From: Narthecium ossifragum
Lineage: Eukaryota; Streptophyta; Magnoliopsida; Dioscoreales; Nartheciaceae
Assembly (NCBI GenBank): GCA_963920575.1
Contig: OY986969.1
Coordinates: forward strand, 6,693,076 to 6,757,075
Reading direction: 5' to 3'
Length of the DNA stretch: 64,000 nt
Shown: positions 1-11,513 of the stretch, piece by piece
Layout: each line of letters begins with the position of its first letter
Position numbering within the stretch: position 1 is the first letter of the stretch
The notes under the pieces: model-generated
The model's input: only the letters and a program-made list of their open reading frames with translations
The model's database searches: none
What the model was told of the DNA's origin: nothing
Position numbers and translations under genes: made by a program

Positions 1-146
1 TCCTCCACCGCCCCTCATTCCCTTCCTCCAGCCTCCTTCCCCACTCACGGCCTCGTCATCTCTCCCAAACCCACTCCACTTCTCCACCCGAGGATCCGTG
101 TGCTCCGTGGATCATCGCCGGCGCCGCCCTTGTCTCCATCCCTACC

Positions 147-1562
147 ATGGTACGCGCGAAGAATGTGACGACGAAGGGCGTCGGTGGAAAAGGGAAAGCG
201 GCCGCCGCTTCTTCTTCCACCCCTCCGGCCCGACGACGGCTGCCATTAGCTACGACGCCGGTGTTGTCTTCTCCGTCCACATCTGCCTCTTCGCCGGCTT
301 CTTCCTCATCCCCACCTCCGCCACGACCGATCCGAGCCTCGCGAGCTCCACCTTCCTCTTCGAAGGCCGTCACTCCGTCGTCCGCCAAGAGGAAGGCTGC
401 GGCGGTGGCTTCTTCTTCTTCCCAGCAAGCTCAACGGCCAACAAAGCGTAAGAAATCCCATCCGTCGACCGCTCCGACCGATGTCCGCGGCCTCCACCCT
501 CGCTGGCAGCGTGAGCTCAACCTGGAGTACACCTTCGACGTTGAGTTTTTCCGTAAGGTCGAGCACGCCAAAGATGCCATTGCGACCCTTGAGCGATGGA
601 GCCTTCTACCTGTGTGCACGCCCAGCTCTACTGTCTATCCGCGGTTGGTGTGCATGTTTTATCAGAACATGCAGCCTATTCCTTTTGGAGACGCGCGCGA
701 CAAGGATACATCCCACCGGTACCAGTCCCGTGGGTTCACTTCCATGATCGACGGAGTAGAGGTAACTTTGAATCTCCGGGCGGTCTGCGATGCATTGTCC
801 ATTCCGAAACGCTGCCGCGACCTCCACCGAGCGACGCCTGACGAGTATTACACTCAGGAGTTCGACGCGTACCAGTTTCTTCGGCCGAACCGTTATCCCT
901 CCGACACCTTTTCTCGCGCTGAGCTGCCGCCGCACATGTGGCTGATCGACGATGTCCTGCGACGTAACGTGTTTTAGATGGGGCATGCTCAGTATCGGAC
1001 CGGCGACTGGCTCCGCATGCTCTGGCTGTTGGCAAAGGACTGGGCGATGAGTATTCCGCAGATGATCTTGGAGGACATCGACCAGTTCTATCGGATGTTG
1101 GTGCTGGATATGCGGCCCAGTTACAACGGCACAGCCTGCCCACATCCTCGGCTTATCTCCACAGTTCTACAGCGCCAGGAGTGCGTTCCAGAGGGGGAGC
1201 CGACCGTATCGCTGGAGGCACTTCTGGCGGCACGGTTTCGTTCCGCCACCTGGAGCAAGGTCCTGAGTCACATGAGGAGGACGGGTGTCTTGCTCAGTCA
1301 GCCGCGGCCCAGCCGATCACACCATGCACTGGAGTACGGGCCAGTCGACCATCCTACGTTGGGCGAGATGTAACGAGAGTTCCACGGTGAGTTCGCACGG
1401 TTACACCAGCGTTTGGACGCTGTCGACGCGAGAGATGCGGCCTTCCGAGCAGACCTTTCGTACATTCGGGCGCGTCTTGACGACCTTCACCCTCTTGCAC
1501 CGGTTCTTACTATCGTACCTTATTGTCCGCCACCTGTCCCTGAGGCACCACCTCGGCCTTGA
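147..1562 (+). pseudogene. Retrotransposon accessory ORF ('putative plant transposon protein'-like), broken
   Basis: One frame runs from ATG 147 to TGA 1560-1562 (472 codons) and is interrupted by TAG at 975-977 and TAA at 1371-1373. The first ~110 residues are low complexity, rich in Ser, Ala, Pro and Lys, and look disordered and basic. The globular part begins near RWQRELNLEYTFDVEFF and continues through DGVEVTLNLRAVCDALSIP. This resembles the domain annotated as 'putative plant transposon protein' in ORFs of Athila/Ogre-type elements. After the second stop the frame continues as a charged helical segment (FARLHQRLDAVDARDAAFR). No catalytic motif is visible. Its place upstream of a PPT and 3' LTR fits the extra 3' ORF of such elements. 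The function is unknown. The two stops say this copy is dead. Confidence 0.6.
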
Positions 1563-3368
1563 GCCTCGTGCGTAGATGCTTGCTTACATTACTTGTATAT
1601 CTTTTAGATTTCTTGCTTCTGCGGCCGTCTGCTGGCTAGTTTTAATGTGACCTGTGTAGTGGATGGACTCATTTTTGTACTTGCCTGGCATGCAATATAC
1701 ATAGTTTTTGGCTTTGGGGGGGGGGGGTGTTTCGGGGACAAAAGGGAAGCTGATTGTGCTGGTCTTCTGTGTGTATGTGGATGAAGGTGGTTGCTTTGTG
1801 TGTCTTGCAGGTGGAAGCTCAGGATTGTAGTTTTTCAATTTATGTCATTGTGATGAATGATTGTACATCCCATGGGCTTCTTGCATAAATAGAGGAAATG
1901 CTGCCGAATTTTTCTCCACTTTCCATGCCTATTCCTTATATTCCATTCATGCATCACGGGGTATTCCTTCTTTATTTTTACAGGACATCTATGCGGTTGC
2001 ATGCACACCTGGGAGCCATCACCATTTTCTTGGTTTTCACACCTAACCTTGATCTGCAATTTTGTTGACTTTTTATCATCAAGGTTACTTCTTCGTATGA
2101 CGCATCTCAGGTTATCTCTACCCTATATTCTTGTTTATTTTTATGACTTAGTGTAATTGGGGACAATTACATTTAAGTTGGGGGGTAGAATTCTAGGAAT
2201 TCATGTTTAATTATTTCATGATAACCAACTTTTATACGTCCCTGAGATCATGTCAGAAGAACGAAATGAAGAGACTTATTTATGAAGATGCTTGATTTAG
2301 AAATTTATCTTATGAATTGTTCAGAAATTCAAATGTCAAGTAAAATTCAGTAAATTTAACTATTCATGGCATGAGTTCTGTACTTTAACACTTTTACCAT
2401 GGTTTAGGGATGACTTGACAGATCTTACTGCACTTGAGCACGTTTATATGTGGATGAGTTGAAATTAGATTCTGAACCTGATACTATGATGGATTTATGA
2501 TTCTAGACTTGAGACAGAAAATACATGAACACATGCAATTATCTGAGTAAAAAAAAAGAAAAAAAAAAGAAACAAGAAAAAGAAGAAGAAAGGATTTTCA
2601 ACTTAGTAACCGGGCAGTGTGCCTAGCCAGCATGGTGTTCGCGTAAAAAAGTTGAATTTCCTTTAATGAAAAAAAATAAATAAAAATAAATGAATGACTA
2701 GTTATGATTTGTTGCCTTCATGGTTTGAGCATTAGAGTCTGAAGAGTGTTCTACACTTAGTGCCCTAAAACCGTCTGGTTTGGGAGTCACTGGCTTGAAC
2801 CTCGTTACATGGACCATGAAGAAAGCTTAAGAAATCATAACATTGCACATGTCATTGAAAAAAAAAAACAGATATTGCTATGTGATAAGTGGAAGATATG
2901 TGCTTGGATAGGGTTGTGATCTTGAATAGTTGAAGTGTTTAGATATAATTGATGCTCTGAAGCATGTGTAAACCCAAATACACACACAAGAGAGTCAAAG
3001 TTATTTTTGAACCATGATTAAATATGTTGAAGTGCTGGAAGTGTGCTATGAATTGTTCTCATTTACTTTATGTTTATATGACTATGAATTAAAGAATATA
3101 TTCATGGATATTTGTTCTGTTTGATGCATTGGAATTAATGAGGATCTTAATGGAGTTCTGATGACATGTTTCAAGGGGATGTATAGATGTTTGTGGGTAT
3201 CATCGCTGGAAACCCTCAGGAGACTATAACTCCTCTACTGGGGTCACCCAGGGGTTTAAATGCTTGTTGCACATGCTAAGTGCAATCGTGAGACCTACGA
3301 AAGTGGCTAGTTAGATTTACTGCTTTACTTTTAATTTTTGTTGCTTTGCTTGAGGACTAGCAAAGATC
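1563..3368 (+). other. Non-coding 3' internal region of the Athila-type element
   Basis: No convincing gene is present. The stretch is A/T-rich, with A-rich runs near 2550-2590, 2667-2690 and 2858-2870. It contains a second PPT-like string, AAGTTGGGGGG, at about 2177-2187. Two PPT-like strings in one 3' internal region suggest an internal (central) PPT as well as the terminal one, but only the terminal copy abuts an LTR. Confidence 0.5.
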
Positions 3369-3381
3369 AAGTTGGGGGGTG
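3369..3381 (+). other. Polypurine tract of the Athila-type element
   Basis: The purine-rich string AAGTTGGGGGGTG lies directly before the LTR start TGATAAGAC. This is the expected primer site for plus-strand DNA synthesis and it fixes the element's sense strand as +. Confidence 0.7.
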
Positions 3382-4966
3382 TGATAAGACTTGAAAAGTG
3401 CACAAAACACCCTTGTAATTTGGCTTTGTTGGGCCCCGAGCAATGCTGGACTGACTACTTTTATTCCATTCCAGGTATAACAGGTCCTTCCACGAGTTAG
3501 ATCAATTCTGGAGCTAAAACAATCTATTTTGGCGATTTTTGGCAAGCCAGATCGATCGGTCTCAACAGGTTCGATCGATCCAACTCAACCAACAAGGGAA
3601 CGATCAACAACGGCTGGATCGATCGAACTTCAAGTGCCCGATCGATCCAGCGAGGGATGTAGCTTAACAACGGTGGTTCGATCGATCGGCCAAGTCAAGC
3701 CCGATCGATCTAGCTCGGGAGTTACCAGCAATAAAGGTGTAGGATCGATCGAACTCCAAGAGTTGGATCGATCCAGCTCGGGCGTTGCACAATATGAAGG
3801 GAGTTAAGGAGTAGGATCGATCGAACTCCAAGAATTGGATCGATCGGACGCGGCCAGAAGCAAAGATCGACGGCTCTGATCTAATCCGTGGGAGGTTGTT
3901 TCTTGGACTATAAGTAGTCATCTTTTAGGGTTTTTGGGGGGCTTTTTCCAGACGTTCTTGGAGAGAGTTTTCCTATCTTTTCTACATCTTTTCTTCGACG
4001 ATTCTTTGGAGGAGATCCATGGCGGGAGGAGATCATCAACTTCTACCGATGGATTATCCCCTGAAGATGAGTAGCCAAAACCCTAGCCATGGGATTCTTA
4101 TGATGTAACTAGGGCTTTTGCTAGGGATTTCTTAGATTTAGGGTTTGTATACACGATTATTTGGTTTTATGGATTGATTATATTTGCCTATATCTTGGTG
4201 TTGATTTATTGCTGGATGTTTGGATTGTTCTTGCTTGCACTTGATTCTAGAGCTTGTGTATGTTAGAGCGTGGATTGGATTCATTCAAATAAGAGGATCA
4301 TGCTAGTCTCATGATATCTCGGATGGAATCTTGTTCGTGATTAGGGATTGTATAGTGCTAGTCCCACTATAGTAGTGCTAGTCCCACTACGTTTCATCCC
4401 TAATCCTTCATGCATCGTATCTTTGTAGTTTAGGCCACCGAGATGCGAAGTCATCTCGATAGTACACCTAAATCCATATCTATGGCTTTGCTTGCGATGA
4501 ACTCATCTGAGTAATAGGGTTCATTAGCAGTGAACGTAACTAATCATTCGGTCACTGATATTTCGTTAATTGTTCTTGCCGACAAGGAATCCTAAACAGA
4601 ACTTGTCGAGTGATAATGAGAACTAGCCATTCCTTTATCAACTTTTAGGGAGCCATTTATCGTGTTTGCATACCCTGATCTTTGGAAAACCTGGTATGTC
4701 CTTAGTTATTGATTAAGAATCCAATGGTCCTTTCTCTCATATTCTTCAATCCTTTAGTATAAGTTTAGTTTAATTTCAACTTATAATCTTTTCTCAACTT
4801 ATTAGTAGGAGATTTGCTAAGTATTTGATTTAAATTCCTGAAATCCCTGTGGACTCGACTCGGACACCCCACTATCTACTAATCCTTAGTAGTTAAAGTA
4901 GAGCACCGGAATATATTGTAATTTTGGTCAGTCTTGTTAAGCCACGACACTTTTCAAGTCGTATCA
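3382..4966 (+). repeat. 3' LTR of the Athila-type element
   Basis: The LTR is 1585 bp. It starts TGATAAGACTTGAAAAGTG and ends CACTTTTCAAGTCGTATCA, so the termini are inverted repeats matching at 18 of 19 positions. A TATA-like TATAAG lies at 3909-3914. The U5 region carries a 'ccctgtggactcgactc' segment (near 4846) typical of this lineage. U3 holds about ten GATCGATC palindromes (3549-3871). The 5' LTR is not in the window, so LTR divergence cannot be measured. Confidence 0.75.
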
Positions 4967-4983
4967 TTAGCCACATTGAGGCG

Positions 4984-6543
4984 TGATGAGTGCATAAGAC
5001 TACACTCTGAACAGACTTATAACCATCTTAATTTTTTAATTCTTCAGCCTTAATCAACCTTTAGTACTATTTTTACACTTATATGTTGCTTCACATAGTT
5101 CTTTGGAAAATACAGAAAATTCGAGCTAAAAGAAGCTGAAAAAATTACATGGGTCAACTTGGAAGATTAAACTGTACTTGCTCATGAAGAACCAGATGAT
5201 TTTCCATATATAAATGGAAAGCTCTTAAAGTCTAGTTTTTGGAGAATTTTACGGTTCATGATTCCGAGTTTCTTAGATGAAGTTACAGTATTTTTAGTAC
5301 CAATGATATAGTGTTGAATGAATAGTGACGGTCGACCGTCGCATCATCTGTGAGATCGACCGTCGTGCTCACTATATTCACGATCGACCGTCGCATCATC
5401 CGCGAGATCGATCATGAGCCTCTGTCAAGAAAAAGACTTCTCAGGGTGGATGCGAGGATCGACCGCCGCTTATCCAAATAAAGTTGTACAGTTGACAGTC
5501 GACCGTCGGATCGACCACGAGTGTAAACAGGAATCTGGAATAAATTATCGATCATTTCATTTAAAATGTGAAATGATCGATCATCCTCAGTGCGTGACAC
5601 TTCTACGGGATTAAATGATCGATCTTCATCCCTAGAAGATCGATCTTTATATGGCGGTTAAGCAAAATCAAGGGTGCAGATCTAATCCGAGTTGCATACT
5701 TTTGGAGGCTATAAAAAGGGATCTTTTGGGGTTTTTGGAGGACTTCTAGGAGGACTTATCGGGAGCATTTGGAGGAGAGGAAGCGGCGTTAGGGTTTTTT
5801 TTTTTCGTCTTTCTTTCTTTATTTTTTCTTGAACACTTTTGTTTCCCTCATGTTGAACATGAGTGGCTAGTTTCTTTTCTAAGTCACCGATGTAGCCTAA
5901 CAGAATCATTCTATGTTATTGAATCATGCTTATTTAATCAATTTATATTCCTTGTTTCATTCATTATTATAATTGAGATCTTAAATACCTTTATCTGGCC
6001 AATAGAAGTATTATAGATTATTTTATGTGAGATTGGGCGAGGGTTCATTCCCTAATCTTGTAGGATCTATGAATGCATGAGTTTATGTCAAAGCCGGGTT
6101 CAAGCTAAGACAATTGTTGGTTCATAATTGTTGTTCAGAGCTTAATATATTCTTGATTTACACTTAGATATGGGTTTATTAGAAAGAGTTAATTGAGGGG
6201 ACTTGGTGAAGACCGCGACCGAACGAACCAACGTATCGGAAGAACGAACCCATGGAATTAAACTGAGATTGTGTTGATTCAATGCATAGAATGAGGATGT
6301 TATGGTGAAATCGGAACCATAGCCTTCATCCATCAGACTTTCATCGTTTTCTTATTTCATTATTATATCTTCTATTTTCAGTACTTCTTATTTCTGAATT
6401 TACCTTCCTTATTTTCTTTCTTCTCTGTTCTTTAGCATTTTACTCTAATAATCTTTACAAATCTCTGTGTGTACGATACTCGTCTTACTGCTATATTGAC
6501 TACACCGATTTGTATGCTTGCGAGATATAAAATTTATTCATCC
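4984..6543 (+). repeat. Solo LTR (Athila-like family) with 5-bp TSD AGGCG
   Basis: A 1560-bp unit starts TGATGAGTGCATAAGAC and ends ATTCATCC. It is flanked by AGGCG at 4979-4983 and 6544-6548. Its start matches the reverse complement of the right end of the 16514-18118 solo LTR (both carry GATGAGTG followed by a CACTCTGAAC motif), so the two are one family. A TATA box (TATAAAAA, 5710-5717) follows an array of GTCGACCG/GATCGATC motifs (5329-5645). There is no internal domain, as expected after LTR-LTR recombination. The last two bases deviate from CA, so the right boundary could be off by one or two bases. Confidence 0.7.
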
Positions 6544-6548
6544 AGGCG

Positions 6549-7056
6549 GCGATCGGAAGTATAAAAGCTTTCAAGACAGAAGAAGAATCCCCTCACCCCC
6601 CGACTCGAATAAGACGTTTTCACTACTACCGCTTTCAACTACCTTAACTACTATAATTTAGCCCTAGCTTGTACTCTTAGGAGCTACTTTCAGAGTTCTT
6701 CATTGGAGCTGTAATCCATCAGTTGTTGTTTCAATGGAAGTAAGTAGTTAGTTTCTTGCTTTATTTTCATTGCTTTCTTTAACTCTAGGAGTAGCATGGT
6801 CACTCTAGGAGTAGCATAATTATACTTAGCAGTAGCATAATCTTAAGAGTAGTACAATTACTTCTAGGCATAGCTGGAACTTTAGGAGTAGTATAATCAT
6901 ACTCAGGAGCATCACAGTTAATCTAGGAGTAATTGAATCTCTAAAAAATACAAAAATCCACTAACATCTAGACCTAAGTATTTCTCTAAAAAGTCCTCTT
7001 ATTTGAGGTAAGGTTGAATCCACACACCCTTTTGATAACCCTGCTCTATGGTTGGC
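6549..7056 (+). repeat. Old LTR-like repeat remnant, left part (split by the LINE)
   Basis: This stretch is rich in 'aggagtagcata' units. It resumes after the LINE at 13358 with 'gacgaccacg'. A related, uninterrupted copy at about 27420-27790 shows the same order: 'agtagtagg' units, then 'ggttggcacacctcacgtgcctgacgacc'. It looks like the R/U5 end plus leader of an LTR element, but I could not fix its boundaries or family. Confidence 0.4.
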
Positions 7057-7185
7057 ATACCTTACGTGCTTTTTTTTATATAAGTTTAGCCAAGTGGCTG
7101 GTGAAAACTAAAACAAATTACAACCAAAACACCCCTCCCTACAAAAGAGACCAATCTAGCAGGGGTCTCTAGATGGAATACAAAA

Positions 7186-10100
7186 TCACTCAGCTAAATT
7201 CGAAGAGGTACCCACACGACCTTCCCAAGACCAGCAAACCTGGCTTTCTCTACCAAGCCTCGCAAGCTCGTCAGCGACCCTGTTCTCCTCACGCGGCACA
7301 GATAATATCAACACCTCCTCCAAGTGAGAGGCCTCCCAACATGCAATTTGAAGACGGCTTCTCAGCTGTGCCGCCCAATGGGACTTACTGTTGAGTTGGT
7401 CCACAAGATCCTTGCAGTCCAACTCAAAGATAACTTTCCGGAGTCCCCTTCGACGAGCTTCACCTAATCCCATCATAAACGCTTCAAGCTCCGCCCGGAT
7501 GACTTCCCGATGATCACACCTCTCCGCATTTGCCCACACTGGCAGCCCATCCTCCGAGTAGCACACCACCCCAAGGCCAGAGTTGAGATTTCGCCTATCA
7601 ACAGAGGCGTCAGACTGGATGATGGAGAAGCCCGGCGCATGAGTTGAGCTTCTACTCTCATCCTGTCCCCGAACCCGGTGCTGCATAGTCCATTCCTTCA
7701 CTAACCATAGAACCGACCTCGCAAGAGCCTCTGGTGAAGATCCGATGCCATCAAAAACCCATCTGTTGCGATCCTTCCAGATCGTCCATAGCCCGTAGCC
7801 CAGCTTAGCCTTCCTTTGTCCAGCCGTGTTGGATGAAGAAGAAGTCTCCAACACCTCTTGCCATCGCTGCTAGCCTTTATTTACGCGGAATACTTCATCC
7901 CCTCCAAAGATTTGCTACCATACCCTGCAGGAAACATCACAATCCAGAAAAATGTGGTCTAGGGACTCCACCTCCGCTTCGCAACGTGGGCAAGCACTCG
8001 ACGATGTCGCTCCAACACTCGCCAAGGCCTCCCGAGTAGGTATCTTCGTATGGCACAACTTCCAGATGAAAGACTTCACCCGAGGCCCGAAAGGACCCGT
8101 CCAGATACTCTTCCATCGTGGTTGTTGCCCTCCTTGCACAATGCTTCTCCTCTTCTCTGCATAAAAAGTCAAGTAAGCAGATTTAGATGCGACCTTACCT
8201 TTCGGATCATGAGTCTAGATACACATGTCCCCTTCACTACTAGGTCCAATGGGGAGGCTACAAATCAAGTAACAAATGATCGGATGAAAGATCCTCTCAA
8301 TATAACTCATGTGCCACACCCCATGTCTGATAAGCTTGCCGACAAGAAGTCTCTCCAGCATACAATCAATGTTAAAGAATGTAGGCTTCCGCGCAAGGGG
8401 CAAGTCCAAAACCCACCAATCCTTCAGCACATGGACCTTGCTGTCAATACCTGGAGCCCATCTCAAGCCCATATGAAGGTCTGCAATAGACGCACAAATC
8501 CTGTGCCAAGACGACGAACAACATTTTGAAGGTTTGGTAGGAGGTAAAGCTCCCTGCCAACTATACTTTGCTGTGACAGTTCTCTTCCAAAGGGAATCCT
8601 CCGCCGGGCACAACTTTGTGGCTCTTTGAAGTCTAAGAGCCTGCTGCCAAGTATTCAGGTCACGCAAGCCAAGCCCCCTATCCTCTTGCTGAGCACGAAC
8701 CAGGTTCCAGCGTACCACAAACAAGCAAGAGCGTTTACCATCCCACAAGAACGCCAAGCCTAATCGATCAATTTTATCGATGACACATTTCGGAACGTGC
8801 GTCGCCATCATAGTGTAAACAGGTAAGGCCTGTAGGACATGTTGAAGAAGGGTAACTCTCCCTGGCAGAGCTAGTCTAGCACCTTTCCATCCAGAAGTTC
8901 TCTCCACCACTTTATCAATAAGATCACCAAAGTCCCGTGAGCATAGTCTCTTTCTGCTTATCGACACCCCAAGGTATTTCCAAGGAGTACTGACCTCACC
9001 CATTCTCAATCGATGACAAATCCTCCGTCGGCAGCCTCAGATAGCGAAGGACAAATCCTCAGGCTAGATTTCAAAGGGTTGAGCTCCATTCCGGAAAGGT
9101 CCTTAAATCCGTCAAAGATGAGTTTAATCTTCAGTGCTTCCACAACACTCGCCTCAGAGGCTAAGAAACAGTCATCGGCATGGAGCATATGAGTCACCCT
9201 AACTTGGTTTCCTTTGAAGGTCACACCCCGCAGCCCATAAACTGGGTCATTGAGCATCATAGACAATGGAACATGCACAAGGTCAAACAAAAAGGGTGAC
9301 AGCGGGTCCCCCTGACGAAGTCCCCGCTGGGGCACGGCACGCCTAACAATCTGCCCATTAATAATGAAGGAAAACTGAGGGGGTAGAGACACATTTAATT
9401 ACCCAATCCGTCCAACGCCCCGGGAACCCCATGCTCTGCAGAACGAGCCTCAGATAATCCCAACGCACGCTATCATAAGCCGAACGGACGTCAATCTTAA
9501 TAGCCATAAGGGGCAGACTTGTAGGCGAAACCTCAACAGAGTGCATGATCTCCTGAGCCAAGGCAATATTGTCAAGGATGCTCCTTCCACTCACGAACGC
9601 AGATTCTTCAAGATTAGCCATTCCAGGCAAGACATCTTTCTACCTGCTCAAAAGAATGGTAGCAATAATTTTATAAGAGACATTACAGAGACTAATGGGT
9701 CTGAAATCCTTAACCTTCCTTGGGTTTTTGCATTTAGGAATTAACGAAATGAAAGTCTCATTCCATGCTTCCGGTAGCTTTAAATGGTTGAAGAAATCCA
9801 GGATGATTGAGGATAAGTCAGTCCCCACCACCGCTCAAAAGTTCCTGTAAAAGTCTGTCGTGATCCCATCCGGGCCTGGATAGCGGTTAGGACTCAAGGA
9901 ACAGACAGCCTCAGTTATCTCTTTAGTAGTAATAGCAGCAATTAATTGGGTTTTCTGATCCTCAGTAATGGTTGGGAGCTCACACAGCTATCGTGGAAGC
10001 TCCGGTCCTGAATCCGCCCAAAGTTCTCTATAGAACGCGACAAAAGCATGCCCAATCTGCTCTGTAGATGACAGAATTCTCCCATCCTCCAGCACCAACT

Positions 10101-11244
10101 CCTTTACCCTGGACTGATGGTGGCGCGGCATCACTGACGTATAGAACAAGGATGAGTTCTCATCACCATGATTGATCCATTTAGCTCTGCAAGCTTGAGC
10201 CTGAGAAATGTCTTGACAGTGAAGAACAGCTTCGTACATGTTCGCCATCATCCTCATCCTCTACTGGTCTTCAACCAGAATTTCCGCTACCTCCTCCATC
10301 TCGTACAGATCAGGCAGGCTCTCCTATATGAACTGAGTCCGAGTGTTGGTGCAACATTCATCATCCAGACTCCACCTCTTAACAGTCTTTTTGAAGTCCA
10401 AAAACTTACCCTATAGCCTTCGAACCTTAGTACCTCTCCCCTGTCTAGCCCAAGTGCGGTGCACTAGGGACTTGAAGGCCTCGGACTACATCCAGTTGTT
10501 TCGCAGACGAAATATGCCCGGTCCAGTACGCGGCTCTAGCTCATGAGAAGTCAAAAGCAGGGGACAGTGATCTGAAGCAAGACGCGGCAAATGGCACACT
10601 TCAACAGATGGGAAGGTTGAACGCCATTGCACATTGCCAAGTGCCTTGTCAAGGCGCTCTAGGATCCTAGACGTACCAAACCGGCCGTTGCACCAAGTAA
10701 AGGAAGGCCCAACAAACCCAAGGTCGACAAGTTTATTCCTAGTTACAAACTCTAGGTAGTCCGTGACGCTCCTGTTGTGATTAAAAGGCCTACCACCTTG
10801 CTTCTCCACCGCAGAGGTAGCAACATTCATATCACCGATCAACAGGTGTGGGGTGTCAAGATCAACAATATTTGACACCGCATCCCACAACTCACGCCGG
10901 TCAGGAGCCCTCCTGGCAGCATAGGCTACCGTGACAATCCAGTCCCCCTCCTCCTTTGAGGAGATCAAGCCATGAATAGACTGAGTGGAGAAGGATGTAA
11001 AGGATGCAAGCCCGTACTCTCTTCTCCAAACTGCCAAAATCCCTCCCTTCGTACCAATGGCAGGGAGAAGGAAAACGTCGACATTTGGTCCCAGCTTTTG
11101 ATGAAGCCCATCGACATGTTCAGCCTACATCAAAACATCCAAAAGAAAAATAAACTTTAAGTATCTATCATGAAGGAGGCGGCGGCATGTATACAAAGCT
11201 CTAGAATGCCCAATGCCTCTACAATTCCAACAGAGAACTTTCAT
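7186..11244 (-). pseudogene. LINE ORF2: endonuclease, reverse transcriptase and RNase H, broken
   Basis: ORF2 starts MKVLCWNCRG, the usual start of a plant LINE APE-type endonuclease. EN continues to about 10486 (LLIGDMNVAT, LASDHCPLL). RT follows, with LPEAWNETFISLIPKC, SAYDSVRWDYL, RGLRQGDPLSPFLF and the catalytic box as HADD. Next come a zf-RVT-like segment (SFIWKLCHTKIPTREAL, 8172-7915) and an RNase H domain (SDASVDRRNLNSGLG ... ELDCKDLVDQL, 7854-7186). In-frame stops lie near 11130, 10484, 10265, 9985, 9838, 9637, 8212 and 7912. A frameshift near 9370 is undone by another near 9007. The stops include UAG and UGA at sites that are probably ancestral Gln, Arg or Trp codons, as expected from C-to-T decay of methylated DNA. 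No functional enzyme is encoded. Confidence 0.88.
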
Positions 11245-11513
11245 GAAACACTACTAGTGAAGGGTGGTTGCTCTCCACCCGTAGTCACGAACTTTCCCTT
11301 CTTAGGAAGTGAAAGGGTGCCACCATGGTCAACCTCCTCAATAGACTCCTCCATGTGAACATCAACTTCCAGCGGTCGAGAGAGATGTCCAGCAGCAACC
11401 ATGTGAAGATCACCTTCCGGTGGACGAGAGAGATGTCCAACAACGGCTAGGTGATCATCATGAGGTGGCTGACAACAGTTAACATGACCGACCAATCCTC
11501 TCCCTTGCAGAGC

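Larger units (their letters stand above)
1..4966 (+). mobile_element. Athila-type Ty3/gypsy retrotransposon, 3' portion
   Basis: The window opens inside an LTR retrotransposon and contains its 3' end: a broken ORF (147-1562), about 1.8 kb of A/T-rich non-coding internal sequence, a polypurine tract (3369-3381) and the 3' LTR (3382-4966). The 5' LTR, gag and pol lie outside the window. A long non-coding 3' internal region, an extra ORF downstream of pol and a TGATAAG-type LTR start are typical of Athila/Tat-lineage elements. The clade is inferred from this layout, since no RT is present to confirm it. Confidence 0.7.

Noticed and set aside
4967..4983. Idea that 3382-6543 is one LTR element with two LTRs
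   Set aside because: The two LTRs have different sequences, and each has its own inverted termini; the second has its own TSD. They are neighbours, not partners.
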